Assembly: GCF_001428125.1 (NCBI RefSeq)
Contig: NZ_LMSM01000008.1
Coordinates: 293,185 to 357,184, forward strand
Source of the DNA: Nocardioides sp. Soil774
GTDB taxonomy: Bacteria; Actinomycetota; Actinomycetes; Propionibacteriales; Nocardioidaceae
Length of the DNA stretch: 64,000 nucleotides
Direction of reading: 5' to 3'
Positions within the stretch are counted from its first letter, which is position 1. Each line of letters begins with the position of its first letter. The notes under the pieces are model-generated. The model saw only the letters and a list, made by a program, of their open reading frames with translations, did not search any database and had not been told where the DNA came from. The position numbers were made by a program, and so were the translations under genes. This document shows, piece by piece, positions 33,019-42,440 of the stretch.

Positions 33019-34646
33019 GCGACCAGCGGATCCTGGCTTCCTCGGCCGTGATGGCCGCGGGCACCGTCTTCTCCCGTGCGTCGGGCTACGTCCGCGCAGC
33101 GCTGCTCGTGGTCGCGCTCGGCTCCGGGGTGCGCGGCGACCTCTTCGCCATCGCCAACACCCTTCCCAACATGGTCTACATCCTGCTGGCGGGCGGGATC
33201 TTCAACGCGGTGCTGGTCCCGCAGCTCGTGCGCCGGATCAAGGAGGACGCCGACGGCGGCGACGCCTACGCGAGCCGGGTGATCACCCTGTCGGCGCTGT
33301 TCCTCGGTGCCGTCACGATCGTGCTGGTGCTCGCCGCGCCGCTGGTGCTGCGGCTCTACCTCAACGGCGACTACTACGAGCCCGCGCAGGCCGCCCAGCT
33401 CGAGTCCATCGTCGACCTGACCCGGTGGTGCCTGCCGCAGGTCTTCTTCTACGGCATGTACGTCCTGGTCGGGCAGGTCCTCAACGCCCGCGGCCGATTC
33501 GGGCCGATGATGTGGGCCCCGATCGCCAACAACCTGCTCTCGGTCGCCATCCTGCTCACCTACTTGCTCGTCTTCGGTCCCACCGGCAAGGGTGCCGTGC
33601 GCGACAGCGCGGTGGGCTCCTCGGCCGAGGTGCTGCTCGGCCTCGGCTCGACGCTCGGGATCGTCGCCCAGTTCCTCGTGCTGGTGCCCTACCTCCGCGC
33701 CTCCGGCTTCACCTACCGCCCGCGCTTCGACTTCCGCGACCCCGAGCTGCGCCACACCCTGCGCCTGGGCGTGTGGACGGTGCTCTTCGTGGTGGTCACC
33801 CAGCTGGCCTACCTCCGCGTGGTCTTCCTCGCCTCGGGCGGGAGCGTCGCCGGCGGCACCGGCTACCTCGTCTACTCCAACAGCCTGCTGATCATGATGG
33901 TGCCGCACGCGATCATCACCGTCTCGCTGGCGACCGCGATCCTGCCGCGCCTGTCGTCGTACGCCCACGAGGGCCGCCTCGCCGAGCTCGGCAGCACCGT
34001 CGGCTCCACCCTGCGCACCTCGCTGGCCCTGGTGCTGCCCTTCGCTGTGCTGCTGCCGATCACGGCGGTCGACGTCGCCGGGGTGGCGTTCAGCTGGGCC
34101 GATGCGCAGGAGGCCGCGCGCTTCGCGCCGACCCTGGCGGTGTTCGGGCCGGCGCTGGTCTTCTTCACCGTCCACTACTTCATGCTGCGGGGCTTCTACG
34201 CGATGGAGATGACCAGGCTCGTCTTCTTCGTCCAGCTCGCCGTCTCGGCCACCAACGTCGTCGTCGCCAGCGTCCTGGTGCCGATGGGCGACGCCACGAC
34301 GACGGCCCCCCTGCTCGTGGTGGCCTACCTGACGTCGTACGTCGTCGGCGCAGCCGCGAGCTTCCTCCTCCTGCAACGCACCGTCGGGGGCCTCCAGACC
34401 GCCCAGCTCGTGCGCTTCCTCGTGCGGATGGCCATCGTCCTCGCGGCCGCCGGCGCCGTCGCCTGGCTCGTCGAGCTCTCCCTCGCCGGCCTGGGCGAGT
34501 ACCCCGGACCGCTGCTGTCGCTCGTGCGGGGCGGGCTGAGCGCCGCCGCCGGGATGCTGGTCGTGCTCCTCGGTGCCCGCCTGCTGCACGTGCGCGAGGT
34601 CACCGGCCTGGTCGACACCGTCGCGGCGCGGCTGCGTCGCGGATGA
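33015..34646 (+). CDS. murJ: Lipid II flippase MurJ
   Basis: 543 residues with about 14 helices. MurJ exchanges lipid II across the membrane. The protein begins SSAVMAAGTVFSRASGYVRAAL and contains LAGGIFNAVLVPQLVR and GQVLNARGRFGPMMWAPIANN, MviN/MurJ motifs. It ends soon after the last helix. In mycobacteria, MurJ (Rv3910) is fused to a C-terminal pseudokinase; here that domain is a separate gene 55 nt downstream. ATG overlaps the DUF6049 stop. Confidence 0.95.
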   Translation: MSDQRILASSAVMAAGTVFSRASGYVRAALLVVALGSGVRGDLFAIANTLPNMVYILLAGGIFNAVLVPQLVRRIKEDADGGDAYASRVITLSALFLGAVTIVLVLAAPLVLRLYLNGDYYEPAQAAQLESIVDLTRWCLPQVFFYGMYVLVGQVLNARGRFGPMMWAPIANNLLSVAILLTYLLVFGPTGKGAVRDSAVGSSAEVLLGLGSTLGIVAQFLVLVPYLRASGFTYRPRFDFRDPELRHTLRLGVWTVLFVVVTQLAYLRVVFLASGGSVAGGTGYLVYSNSLLIMMVPHAIITVSLATAILPRLSSYAHEGRLAELGSTVGSTLRTSLALVLPFAVLLPITAVDVAGVAFSWADAQEAARFAPTLAVFGPALVFFTVHYFMLRGFYAMEMTRLVFFVQLAVSATNVVVASVLVPMGDATTTAPLLVVAYLTSYVVGAAASFLLLQRTVGGLQTAQLVRFLVRMAIVLAAAGAVAWLVELSLAGLGEYPGPLLSLVRGGLSAAAGMLVVLLGARLLHVREVTGLVDTVAARLRRG

Positions 34647-34701
34647 GACTCCCTAGAGTGGGCTGGGGACGAGGACCGCACGATCCGACGGTGGGAGCGA
34701 G

Positions 34702-36639
34702 GTGAGCATGCCGACATCGATGCAGGCCGGCGACGTCCTCGCCGGGCGCTACCGCCTCGACGACCTGCTCGCGGAGAGCGGCGGCGGGCGCTTCTGGCGC
34801 GCCCACGACCTCGTGCTGCACCGCCCCGTCTCCGTCCACCTGCTGCCCGGCGACGACGATCGCGCCGAGTCGCTCCTCGAGGCCGCACGACGCACCGGGC
34901 CCGTCATCAACCGACGCCTGCTGCGGGTGCTCGACGCCGAGGTGGCCGACGGCCGGTGCTACGTCGTCAACGAGTGGGGCCAGGGCGAGTCGCTCGACAT
35001 CCTGCTCAGCCGTGAGGGGCCGCTGGCACCCCGGCGCGCGGCCTGGCTGGTCAGCGAGGTCGCCGACAGCCTGGCCGAGGCGCACGACGCCGGCCTCGCC
35101 CACGGGTGCCTGACCCCGGAGAACGTCCTCGTCGACCAGCACGGCCAGGTCCGCCTGATCGGCTTCGGTGTCGACGCCGCGCTGCGCGGCCTGCCGCCCG
35201 GTCGGGTCAACGTCGACGAGATCGACCTCGCCGGCCTGCTCTACTGCGCGCTCACCGGCAAGTGGGCCGGCATCTCGGAGTCCGCCGTGTCGCCGGCCCC
35301 GGAGGTGCACGGCGAGGTGCTGCGCCCGCGCCGGGTCCGGGCAGGCATCCCCCGGATGCTCGACGCGCTGTGCGACCAGGTGCTCAACCCCGAGCACGCC
35401 CCCGGCGCGGCCGGCACCGACTACACCGCACGCCGCGTCCGCGACCTGCTGCGCGACTACGTCGGCGACATGACCGGCACGCAGCCGGCCGTGCCGGTGA
35501 TGCGGACGGTGCCGCACGACGACCCGTCCACCTCGACCGGGGCCGCCACCGATCCCGCGACCGCGGCACCTGCCGCCGACGCGCCGGTGGCCGGTCAGCC
35601 CGAGCCCGCGGTCGAGACGACGTTCGTGGCCGAGGAGCCGCCGGCGGTCGCCCCCGCCGCTCCGGCGCCCGCGCCCGACCTCCCCACCGAGGCCGGGATG
35701 CCGGTCTTCCACGACGACGACGAGGTCGACTGGCTGCGTGCGCGTGCCGAACGGCCTGCGCCGCCGCCGCCGCTCGACGACCCGACGCCCAAGCCGCTCT
35801 TCGCGCCCGACCCGCCGGAGGGCGAGCCCGTACGCCGTCCCCGCCCCGGCAGCCGCGCCGCCTCGACCGGGCAGGACTACTGGCCCTGGGACGTCTCGCA
35901 GGACTCCGGGCGCGACCCGGCTCGCGATGCCGGCGTACGACCGTCCGCGCGCGACACCGGCTCGTGGGGGTCCGGCGGGTGGACCGAGGACCGCTGGGGC
36001 ACCGGGGAGGGCCTCGACGACACCGGCAGCCAGGTGCCCGGCCGCAGCTGGATCCGGCTGGCGATGATCGTGGCGATCTGCCTGCTCGTCGGCGTGGCGG
36101 CCGTCGCGGCCTACCAGCTCGGCCTCAAGCCGCCGACGTCCGGTTCCTCCGACGACGAGCCCAGCACGAGCGCCAGCCCCACCTCGGCAGCGCCGACTCC
36201 CCTCACCGGCCTCACCGCCGACGACTTCGACCCCCAGGGCTCCCCGCCGCGCGAGGAGAACCCCGACCAGGTCCCCAACGTCCTCGACGGCGACCCCGCC
36301 ACCACGTGGACCACCTCGACCTACGTGCAGAACTTCGGGCCGGGCGGCCTCAAGTCCGGGGTGGGCCTCGTGGTCGACCTCGGCTCGACCCGGGCGGTGC
36401 GCCGGGTGGTCGTGACCACCGTCGGAGGAGCGACCTCGCTGGCGGCCTACGTCACCTCCGACGCCCCGACCGGCATCGCGGGCCTGACCCCGGTCGGCAC
36501 GGCATCGGGCGACGGCGAGCTGGCGATCGACCTCGACGAGGCCGTCTCCGGGCGCTACGTCACCGTCTGGCTCACGCTCCTGCCGCCGGTCGACGGCGGC
36601 TTCCGCGGCACGGTCTCCGAGGTGCAGGTGCTCGGATGA
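34702..36639 (+). CDS. MurJ-associated pseudokinase with extracytoplasmic discoidin-like domain
   Basis: 645 residues. A kinase-fold domain (about 8-265) has lost all three catalytic signatures: the beta3 lysine is replaced (VSVH, His46), HRD reads HGC (134-136) and DFG reads GFG (154-156). This parallels the pseudokinase of Mtb MviN, which in its phosphorylated form recruits FhaA to control MurJ. A disordered Pro/Ala/acidic linker (about 270-445), one helix (about 451-471) and an outer domain resembling F5/8 type C/galactose-binding folds (ASPTWTTSTYV region, about 520-645) follow. GTG 34702 and ATG 34708 are both possible starts; GAGG supports the ATG. Confidence 0.83.
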   Translation: MSMPTSMQAGDVLAGRYRLDDLLAESGGGRFWRAHDLVLHRPVSVHLLPGDDDRAESLLEAARRTGPVINRRLLRVLDAEVADGRCYVVNEWGQGESLDILLSREGPLAPRRAAWLVSEVADSLAEAHDAGLAHGCLTPENVLVDQHGQVRLIGFGVDAALRGLPPGRVNVDEIDLAGLLYCALTGKWAGISESAVSPAPEVHGEVLRPRRVRAGIPRMLDALCDQVLNPEHAPGAAGTDYTARRVRDLLRDYVGDMTGTQPAVPVMRTVPHDDPSTSTGAATDPATAAPAADAPVAGQPEPAVETTFVAEEPPAVAPAAPAPAPDLPTEAGMPVFHDDDEVDWLRARAERPAPPPPLDDPTPKPLFAPDPPEGEPVRRPRPGSRAASTGQDYWPWDVSQDSGRDPARDAGVRPSARDTGSWGSGGWTEDRWGTGEGLDDTGSQVPGRSWIRLAMIVAICLLVGVAAVAAYQLGLKPPTSGSSDDEPSTSASPTSAAPTPLTGLTADDFDPQGSPPREENPDQVPNVLDGDPATTWTTSTYVQNFGPGGLKSGVGLVVDLGSTRAVRRVVVTTVGGATSLAAYVTSDAPTGIAGLTPVGTASGDGELAIDLDEAVSGRYVTVWLTLLPPVDGGFRGTVSEVQVLG

Positions 36640-37301
36640 GCACCCCGACGAGCGACCGCTCCGACCACGACCTGCTGCGCGCCCACGTCGAGGGCGACCC
36701 CGAGGCGTTCGGCGAGCTCTTCGCCCGCCACCGCGACCGGCTCTGGGCGGTCGCACTGCGGACGATGGGCAACCCCGAGGACGCGGCCGACGGCCTGCAG
36801 GACGGGATGGTCGCGGCCTTCCGGCGGGCCGGCTCGTTCCGCGGGGAGGCCGCCGTCACCACCTGGCTGCACCGCGTCGTCGTCAACGCCTGCCTCGACC
36901 GCATCCGAGCCTCGCGGATCCGCCGCCTCGACGCGCTCCCCGACGACGTCGAGGACCGCGGCACGCTGGTCGCCACCGCCGTCGCCGACGACCGCCCCGA
37001 CGTCGCCGCCGAGGTCGCCGAGCGGCGCCGGCGCGTGCTGGCGGCGCTCGCCACCCTGCCCGCCGACCAGCGGGCAGCGCTCGTCCTCGTCGACATGGAG
37101 GGCTACCCCGTCGCCGAGGTGGCCGAGATGCTCGGCTGCGCCGAGGGGACGGTCAAGTCACGCTGCTCACGTGGCCGCACCCGGCTCGCGAGGCTGCTCG
37201 CCGACCTGCACCAGCCGGCCGGTGACCCGCCTCACGGGAACCCGCCCCCCGACGGGCCCGTCCTACCCACCGGGCGCCCGCGCGGCCCGCCGCCGTCCTG
37301 A
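36636..37301 (+). CDS. sigM: ECF sigma factor, SigM-type
   Basis: 221 residues. Region 2 (about 10-90): LLRAHVEGDPEAFGELFARHRDRLWAVALR (in part), then GLQDGMVAAF and AAVTTWLHRVVVNACLDR; region 4 (about 135-190): LPADQRAALVLVDMEGYPVAEVAEMLG with EGTVKSRCSRGR. It lies in the position of Mtb sigM, between mviN and trxB. ATG overlaps the pseudokinase stop by 4 bp. The 30-residue Pro-rich end is not conserved in the family. The adjacent anti-sigma gene probably controls it. Confidence 0.93.
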   Translation: MSTPTSDRSDHDLLRAHVEGDPEAFGELFARHRDRLWAVALRTMGNPEDAADGLQDGMVAAFRRAGSFRGEAAVTTWLHRVVVNACLDRIRASRIRRLDALPDDVEDRGTLVATAVADDRPDVAAEVAERRRRVLAALATLPADQRAALVLVDMEGYPVAEVAEMLGCAEGTVKSRCSRGRTRLARLLADLHQPAGDPPHGNPPPDGPVLPTGRPRGPPPS

Positions 37302-37376
37302 GCCCTGCCCTGCCCCCGAACCCGAGCAGCCCCGAGCAACCCCGAACCGTGACCGGACCGAGAAGGAGGTGACCGC

Positions 37377-38090
37377 GTGCCCGACGCCCCGCTGACGCCC
37401 GAGCACGACGCCGTACGTCGCCTCCTCGCCGACGCACGGCACACCGGGCCCACCCCGCCCGAGGTCGTCGCCCGCCTCGACGAGGCACTGGCCACGCTGG
37501 TGGCCGAGCACGTGGTCGAGCACGGCGCGGGGACGCCTGCCTCCGAGGCAGCCGCCCGGGTCTCCCCGGGTGCCCGCCGGCGCCGCGTCGTCGGGATCGG
37601 CCTGCTGGCCGCGGCCGCCGTGGTGGTCGCAGGGGTGGGTGTGGGCCAGGTGCTCCCCCGCGGTGCCGACGACGGCGGCAGCGCGGACTCGGCCGGCGCC
37701 GGCGCCTCTGCGGCCGACAGCAGCGCCGGGAGCGACACCGGCCTCGAGCGGTCCGCCAAGGGCTCCACCGGGGCCGAGCCGGGCCCTGAGTCGCTGCGCA
37801 CCTACTCCGCCCAGAGCGGCGGGCCGAGCCTCACCTCCGGCGACCCCGCGCTCGCCGAGCAGCTGGTGCAGCTGCGCTCGGACGGAGTGATGTTCCAGGG
37901 CGGAGACCCTGCCGCGGCCCTCTCGTGCGCCGGGCCGGCCGACGCCGGCGGTCGCCGCCTCACCGCGGAGGTGGACGGACGCCCCGGGCTGGTCGTCTTC
38001 CGCCGCCCCGCCGGGGACACCCAGCGCGTCGAGCTCTACACCTGCGACTCCCCCGACCCGGTGCGCACGCTCACCGTCCCCGCGCCCTGA
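37377..38090 (+). CDS. Membrane anti-sigma factor, partner of SigM
   Basis: 237 residues. Cytoplasmic N-terminus (1-63), one helix (about 64-83, RRRVVGIGLLAAAAVVVAG), then an outer domain with two Cys (about 182 and 223) and Ser/Ala-rich linker. There is no HxxxCxxC zinc motif, unlike ZAS anti-sigmas. GTG at 37377 follows a near-perfect AAGGAGGTGA SD (37363-37372) at 4 nt. Directly after sigM, in the place of Mtb Rv3912. Control by proteolysis is plausible but not shown. Confidence 0.82.
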   Translation: MPDAPLTPEHDAVRRLLADARHTGPTPPEVVARLDEALATLVAEHVVEHGAGTPASEAAARVSPGARRRRVVGIGLLAAAAVVVAGVGVGQVLPRGADDGGSADSAGAGASAADSSAGSDTGLERSAKGSTGAEPGPESLRTYSAQSGGPSLTSGDPALAEQLVQLRSDGVMFQGGDPAAALSCAGPADAGGRRLTAEVDGRPGLVVFRRPAGDTQRVELYTCDSPDPVRTLTVPAP

Positions 38091-38132
38091 CCGCGCCTGA
38101 CGCGCCGGTGGGGTCCGCGTCACCGCGGCTGC

Positions 38133-38160
38133 GGGAAGAACGCTGGCCTACGATCGGTTG
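38133..38160 (+). promoter_or_regulatory. SigR-type promoter in front of trxB
   Basis: GGGAAG (38133-38138), 18 nt, GTTG (38157-38160). The Streptomyces thiol-stress sigma factor SigR recognises GGAAT-N18-GTT. A housekeeping-type TACGAT lies within it (38149-38154). trxBA is a known SigR target in Streptomyces. Confidence 0.5.
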
Positions 38161-38219
38161 AGACCGTCGTACGCCGCACTCGGCGACGCCACCCGATCCA
38201 CAGGAGTCACTGACCGCTC

Positions 38220-39233
38220 ATGAGCACCAGCACCGAGACGCGCAACGTCATCATCATCGGCTCGGGCCCCTCGGGCTACACCGCGGCCGTCTACGCCGCG
38301 CGGGCCGCGCTGGAGCCGCTGGTCTTCGAGGGCTCGGTGACCGCTGGTGGCGCGCTGATGAACACCACCGAGGTGGAGAACTTCCCCGGTTTCCGCGACG
38401 GCATCATGGGCCCGGCGCTGATGGACGAGATGCGCGCCCAGGCCGAGCGCTTCGGCGCCGAGCTGGTCTCCGACGACGTGGTCGAGGTCGACCTGACCGG
38501 CGACATCAAGGTCGTCAGGACCGCCACCGACACCTACACGGCGCGCTCGGTGATCCTCTCGACCGGCTCGGGCTACCGCAAGCTCGGCCTGCCCCGCGAG
38601 GACGAGCTGTCGGGGCGCGGCGTTTCGTGGTGCGCCACCTGCGACGGGTTCTTCTTCCGCGAGCAAGCGATCGCTGTCATCGGCGGTGGCGACTCCGCTG
38701 TGGAGGAGGCCACCTTCCTCACCCGCTTCGCCTCGAAGGTCTACCTGATCCACCGTCGCGACGAGCTGCGCGCCTCCAAGATCATGCAGGAGCGCGCCTT
38801 CGCCGACCCCAAGCTCGAGATGGTGTGGAACTCCGAGGTCGCCGCGATCAACGGCGCCGACAAGCTCGAGTCCATCGTCCTGCGCGACACCGTCACCGGT
38901 GAGGAGCGCCAGCTCGACGTGACCGGGCTCTTCATCGCCATCGGGCACGACCCGCGCTCGGAGCTGCTCACCGGCCAGGTCGACCTCGACGACGACGGCT
39001 ACGTCCTCGTCGACCACCCGTCGACCGCCACCAACCTGCCCGGCGTCTTCGCAGCCGGCGACCTGGTCGACCACCACTACCGCCAGGCCATCACCGCGGC
39101 CGGCACCGGCTGCGCCGCCGCGCTCGACGCCGAGCGCTTCATCGCCGCCCTCGACCACGAGGCGTCCACCGCGGGCGAGGCGGCCGCGACCGTCGAGGCC
39201 ATCGCCGAAGAGGTGCAGACCGCGGGCGCCTGA
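38220..39233 (+). CDS. trxB: Thioredoxin-disulfide reductase
   Basis: 337 residues. FAD motif [10 protein letters not shown] (14-23), redox CATC (Cys138, Cys141), NADPH motif [12 protein letters not shown] and the C-terminal [21 protein letters not shown]. It uses NADPH to reduce TrxA. The chosen ATG fits TrxB N-termini (about 10 residues before the FAD motif), with AGGAG a little far upstream (13 nt). Followed 101 nt later by trxA. Confidence 0.96.
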   Translation: MSTSTETRNVIIIGSGPSGYTAAVYAARAALEPLVFEGSVTAGGALMNTTEVENFPGFRDGIMGPALMDEMRAQAERFGAELVSDDVVEVDLTGDIKVVRTATDTYTARSVILSTGSGYRKLGLPREDELSGRGVSWCATCDGFFFREQAIAVIGGGDSAVEEATFLTRFASKVYLIHRRDELRASKIMQERAFADPKLEMVWNSEVAAINGADKLESIVLRDTVTGEERQLDVTGLFIAIGHDPRSELLTGQVDLDDDGYVLVDHPSTATNLPGVFAAGDLVDHHYRQAITAAGTGCAAALDAERFIAALDHEASTAGEAAATVEAIAEEVQTAGA

Positions 39234-39251
39234 GCGCGGCCGAGCCGCGCG

Positions 39252-39271
39252 CCGACGGGAACATCCGTCGG
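39252..39271 (+). terminator. Hairpin between trxB and trxA
   Basis: CCGACGG-GAACAT-CCGTCGG, 7-bp stem 18 nt past the trxB stop. A TACCAT -10-like sequence follows (39288-39293), so trxA may have its own promoter. Confidence 0.45.
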
Positions 39272-39334
39272 TGGCGTGGTGTTCACCTACCATCCCGCAC
39301 GACAACCGCAGACCCTGCTGAAAGGGGCACTTCC

Positions 39335-39658
39335 GTGGCCAACATCGCCGCCGTGACCGACGCCGAGTTCGAGGCGCAGGTCCTCAAGTCCGACAAGCCC
39401 GTCCTGGTGGACTTCTGGGCGGAGTGGTGCGGTCCGTGCCGCCAGGTCGCCCCGATCCTCGACGAGCTCAACGCCGAGCACGGTGAGAAGCTCACGTTCC
39501 TCAAGATGAACGTCGACGAGAACCCCGTCACCCCCTCGTCCTACCGGGTGACCGGCATCCCGACGATCAACGTCTACCAGGGCGGCGAGGTCGTGAAGTC
39601 CATCGTGGGTGCCAAGCCCAAGGCTGCACTCCTCAAGGAGCTCGAGGGCATCATCTGA
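39335..39658 (+). CDS. trxA: Thioredoxin
   Basis: 107-residue thioredoxin with WCGPC (Cys32, Cys35), DFWAEW before it and cis-Pro in GIPTINVYQGGE. Starts with GTG at 39335; GAAAGGGG is the SD. Reduced by the TrxB encoded upstream. Confidence 0.97.
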   Translation: MANIAAVTDAEFEAQVLKSDKPVLVDFWAEWCGPCRQVAPILDELNAEHGEKLTFLKMNVDENPVTPSSYRVTGIPTINVYQGGEVVKSIVGAKPKAALLKELEGII

Positions 39659-39675
39659 GTCCCTCGCTCCATCTG

Positions 39676-40329
39676 CTAGTCGCCGGAGGCGGCCCGCACC
39701 GATCCGATCGGGCGGGTCGCCTTCTGCGTGGGGCGCACGGCACCCCACATCCGCTCCAGCGCCAGCTCGACCTCGTCCTTCCAGCTCAGCGCGGTGCGCA
39801 GCTCCATCCGCATCCGTGGTGTCGTGGGGTGCGCCCGCTGGGTCTTGAAGCCCACGCTGCCGAGGAACTCCGAGGGCAGCACGCAGCCCTCGGCCCGCCC
39901 GCGCGTGTCGCCGTAGGCCTCGATCGCGGTGTGCCCGCGCTCCACGAGGTCGGCCGCCATCGCCTGCACGAGCAGGCGGCCGAGTCCGCCGCCACGCATC
40001 GTGGGATCGATCCAGGCGGTGGCCGCGACGATCGCGTCGGGCGTGGACGGGGCGGTGGGCAGGCTCGCCGCACCGGGGAGGAAGGCTGCCGGCGCGTAGA
40101 CGATGTGACCCGCGGTGCGCCCGTCCAGGCGTACGACGCGCCCGCAGGAGCCCCACTCGCGCAGCACCTCCGAGAGCCAGCGCTCCTTCTCCGCGACCCG
40201 CTCGGACGCGTCGAGCCGCGACCGATCGACCGGGCTGAGCTCCCAGAACAGGCACGAGCGCACCGGGTCGGCCAGCTCGGCGAGGTGGTCGACCGTCAGG
40301 CGCGTGGTCTTGCGGGACACGACGTCCAT
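39676..40329 (-). CDS. GNAT-family N-acetyltransferase
   Basis: 217 residues. Acetyl-CoA-binding motif A is visible as ATAWIDPTMRGGGLGRLLVQAMAADLV (about 104-130) with the R/Q-x-x-G-x-G/A pattern RGGGLG, and a following AIEAYGD beta strand. It has an N-terminal extension of about 80 residues and a basic C-terminus. Convergent with trxA (17 nt) and divergent from the aminotransferase. Substrate unknown; similar genes occur near parAB in other actinobacteria. Confidence 0.82.
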   Translation of the reverse strand: MDVVSRKTTRLTVDHLAELADPVRSCLFWELSPVDRSRLDASERVAEKERWLSEVLREWGSCGRVVRLDGRTAGHIVYAPAAFLPGAASLPTAPSTPDAIVAATAWIDPTMRGGGLGRLLVQAMAADLVERGHTAIEAYGDTRGRAEGCVLPSEFLGSVGFKTQRAHPTTPRMRMELRTALSWKDEVELALERMWGAVRPTQKATRPIGSVRAASGD

Positions 40330-40376
40330 GCTACGACCGCGCCCGTGCCGTGGGCGCGAGGCTGAGAGGATGGGGC

Positions 40377-41591
40377 GTGCGCCCGATCCGACAGAGCAAG
40401 AAGCTGCAAGGTGTCCGCTACGACGTGCGCGGACCGATCCTCGTCGAGGCCCAGCGGCTCGAGGCCGAGGGCCACCGCATCCTCAAGCTCAACATCGGCA
40501 ACACCGCACCCTTCGGCTTCGAGGCGCCCGAGCAGATCGTCGCCGACATGGTGCACCACCTGCCGCAGTCACAGGGCTACGCCGACAGCCAGGGCATCTG
40601 GTCGGCGCGCACCGCGGTCATGCACTACTACCAGTCGCACGGACTGCGCGACGTCGGCGTCGAGGACATCTTCATCGGCAACGGCGTCTCCGAGCTGATC
40701 TCGATGGTGCTCCAGGCCTTCGTCGACGACGGCAACGAGATCCTCGTGCCCTCGCCCGACTACCCGCTGTGGACCGGTGCCGTCACGCTGGCCGGCGGCA
40801 TCCCCGTGCACTACCGGTGCGACGAGGACGACGACTGGAACCCCGACCTGGCCGACATCGAGGCCAAGATCACCGAGAACACCCACGCGCTGGTGATCAT
40901 CAACCCCAACAACCCCACCGGGGCGGTCTACAGCGAGGAGGTCGTGAAGGGGCTCGTCGACATCGCGCGCCGCCACCAGCTGGTGGTCATGGCCGACGAG
41001 ATCTACGAGAAGATCCTCTTCGAGGACGCCCAGCACCACCACGCCGCGACCTTCGGCGGCAACGACGTGCTGACGCTGACGTTCTCAGGGCTCTCCAAGG
41101 CCTACCGGGTCTGCGGCTACCGCGCCGGCTGGGTGATGATCTCGGGGCCGAAGGAGATCGCGACCGACTTCCTCGAGGGTCTCACCCTCATCGCCAACAT
41201 GCGCATGTGCGCCAACGTCCCGGCCCAGCACGCCATCCAGACCGCGCTGGGCGGCTACCAGTCCGTGGAGGAGCTCATCGGCCCCGGCGGGCGCTTCTAC
41301 GAGCAGTCGATGCTCGCCCACCGGCTGCTCAACGAGATCCCGGGCGTCTCCAACGTCAAGCCCCGCGGTGCCCTCTACTGCTTCCCGCGGCTCGACCCCG
41401 AGGTCTACGCGATCGACGACGACCAGGAGTTCGTCATCGACCTGCTGCGCGCCAAGAAGCTCCTCGTCACCCACGGCACCGGCTTCAACTGGCCCACGCC
41501 CGACCACTTCCGGCTCGTGACCCTCCCCGAGGCGAGCGTGCTCGAGGAGGCCATCGGGCGCATCGCGGACTTCCTTGCCACGCGCCGCTGA
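40377..41591 (+). CDS. PLP-dependent aminotransferase, AlaA-type
   Basis: 404 residues, fold type I class I/II. PLP lysine is Lys241 in FSGLSKAYRVCGYRAGW; conserved PNNPTGAVYS (in IINPNNPTGA), DEIYEKI and RLVTLPE also present. The N-terminus RPIRQSKKLQGVRYDVRGPI is typical of the alanine transaminase AlaA group (glutamate-pyruvate). GTG start follows GAGAGG at 7 nt. Other amino-acid acceptors remain possible. Confidence 0.9.
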   Translation: MRPIRQSKKLQGVRYDVRGPILVEAQRLEAEGHRILKLNIGNTAPFGFEAPEQIVADMVHHLPQSQGYADSQGIWSARTAVMHYYQSHGLRDVGVEDIFIGNGVSELISMVLQAFVDDGNEILVPSPDYPLWTGAVTLAGGIPVHYRCDEDDDWNPDLADIEAKITENTHALVIINPNNPTGAVYSEEVVKGLVDIARRHQLVVMADEIYEKILFEDAQHHHAATFGGNDVLTLTFSGLSKAYRVCGYRAGWVMISGPKEIATDFLEGLTLIANMRMCANVPAQHAIQTALGGYQSVEELIGPGGRFYEQSMLAHRLLNEIPGVSNVKPRGALYCFPRLDPEVYAIDDDQEFVIDLLRAKKLLVTHGTGFNWPTPDHFRLVTLPEASVLEEAIGRIADFLATRR

Positions 41592-41645
41592 CCGGGGCCC
41601 GTGAGTCCCCGGACACGTTGGCTCGCCGCCGCTTGCCCGGTTCCC

Positions 41646-41651
41646 TAGGCT
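41646..41651 (+). promoter_or_regulatory. -10 element TAGGCT for leaderless acyltransferase
   Basis: Ends 7 nt before the ATG at 41659, without an SD. Confidence 0.45.
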
Positions 41652-41658
41652 TCGGCCC

Positions 41659-42438
41659 ATGCGCGACGTGACCTACCCCCCGATCATCGTGACGGCCAAG
41701 ACCGCGTTCCGCGCGCTGGGCCAGCGCTTCCAGATGACGGGCACGGACAACGTGCCACGTGAGGGCGGCGTGCTCCTGGCCTACAACCACATCGGCTACG
41801 TCGACTTCATCTACGGCGGGTTCGCGGCCAACCCGTCAGGGCGCCTGGTGCGCTTCATGGCCAAGCGCGAGCTGTTCGACCACAAGTGGGTGGGGCCGCT
41901 GATGCGCTCGCTGCACCACATCGAGGTCGACCGCGGCGAGGGCGTCGCGAGCTTCCACACCGCCGTCGACTTCCTGCGCCAGGGGGAGGCCGTGGGCATC
42001 TTCCCCGAGGCGACGATCTCGCGCGCGATGGAGCTCAAGGAGTTCAAGACCGGGGCCGTACGCATCGCCGCGGAGGCCGGCGTGCCGCTCGTCCCGGTCA
42101 TCCTGTGGGGCACCCAGCGGATGATGACCAAGGACCACCCGCGCGACTTCTCCCGGGGCAAGACCATCACCATCCGCGTCGGCGAGGCGATGCACCCCAC
42201 CGGCGAGGACCCGGTCGCCGAGACCGCCGAGCTGCACGCCCGCATGTCGCGGATGCTCGACGAGGCGATCGCGTCCTACCCCGTCGAGGAGCAGCCGCCC
42301 GGCTCGTGGTGGCTCCCCGCCTCGCACGGCGGCAGTGCCCCCACGCTCCAGGAGGCGGCCGTCCTCGACGCCGAGGAGAAGCGTGAGCGGGCCCGCAAGC
42401 GTGCCGAGAAGCGGGCCAAGCGACAAGGCAACAAATAG
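41659..42438 (+). CDS. PlsC-like 1-acyl-glycerol-3-phosphate acyltransferase
   Basis: 259 residues. Acyltransferase motifs: NHIGYVD (His44, Asp48; HX4D), FMAKRELF (substrate Arg/Phe), and FPEAT (115-119). No clear membrane helix but an amphipathic N-terminus, as in many bacterial members. It should acylate lyso-phosphatidate or a related lipid. The last 25 residues are a charged Lys/Arg/Glu tail. Convergent with parB; the intergenic region carries a dispersed repeat and a strong terminator. Confidence 0.87.
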   Translation: MRDVTYPPIIVTAKTAFRALGQRFQMTGTDNVPREGGVLLAYNHIGYVDFIYGGFAANPSGRLVRFMAKRELFDHKWVGPLMRSLHHIEVDRGEGVASFHTAVDFLRQGEAVGIFPEATISRAMELKEFKTGAVRIAAEAGVPLVPVILWGTQRMMTKDHPRDFSRGKTITIRVGEAMHPTGEDPVAETAELHARMSRMLDEAIASYPVEEQPPGSWWLPASHGGSAPTLQEAAVLDAEEKRERARKRAEKRAKRQGNK

Positions 42439-42440
42439 AT

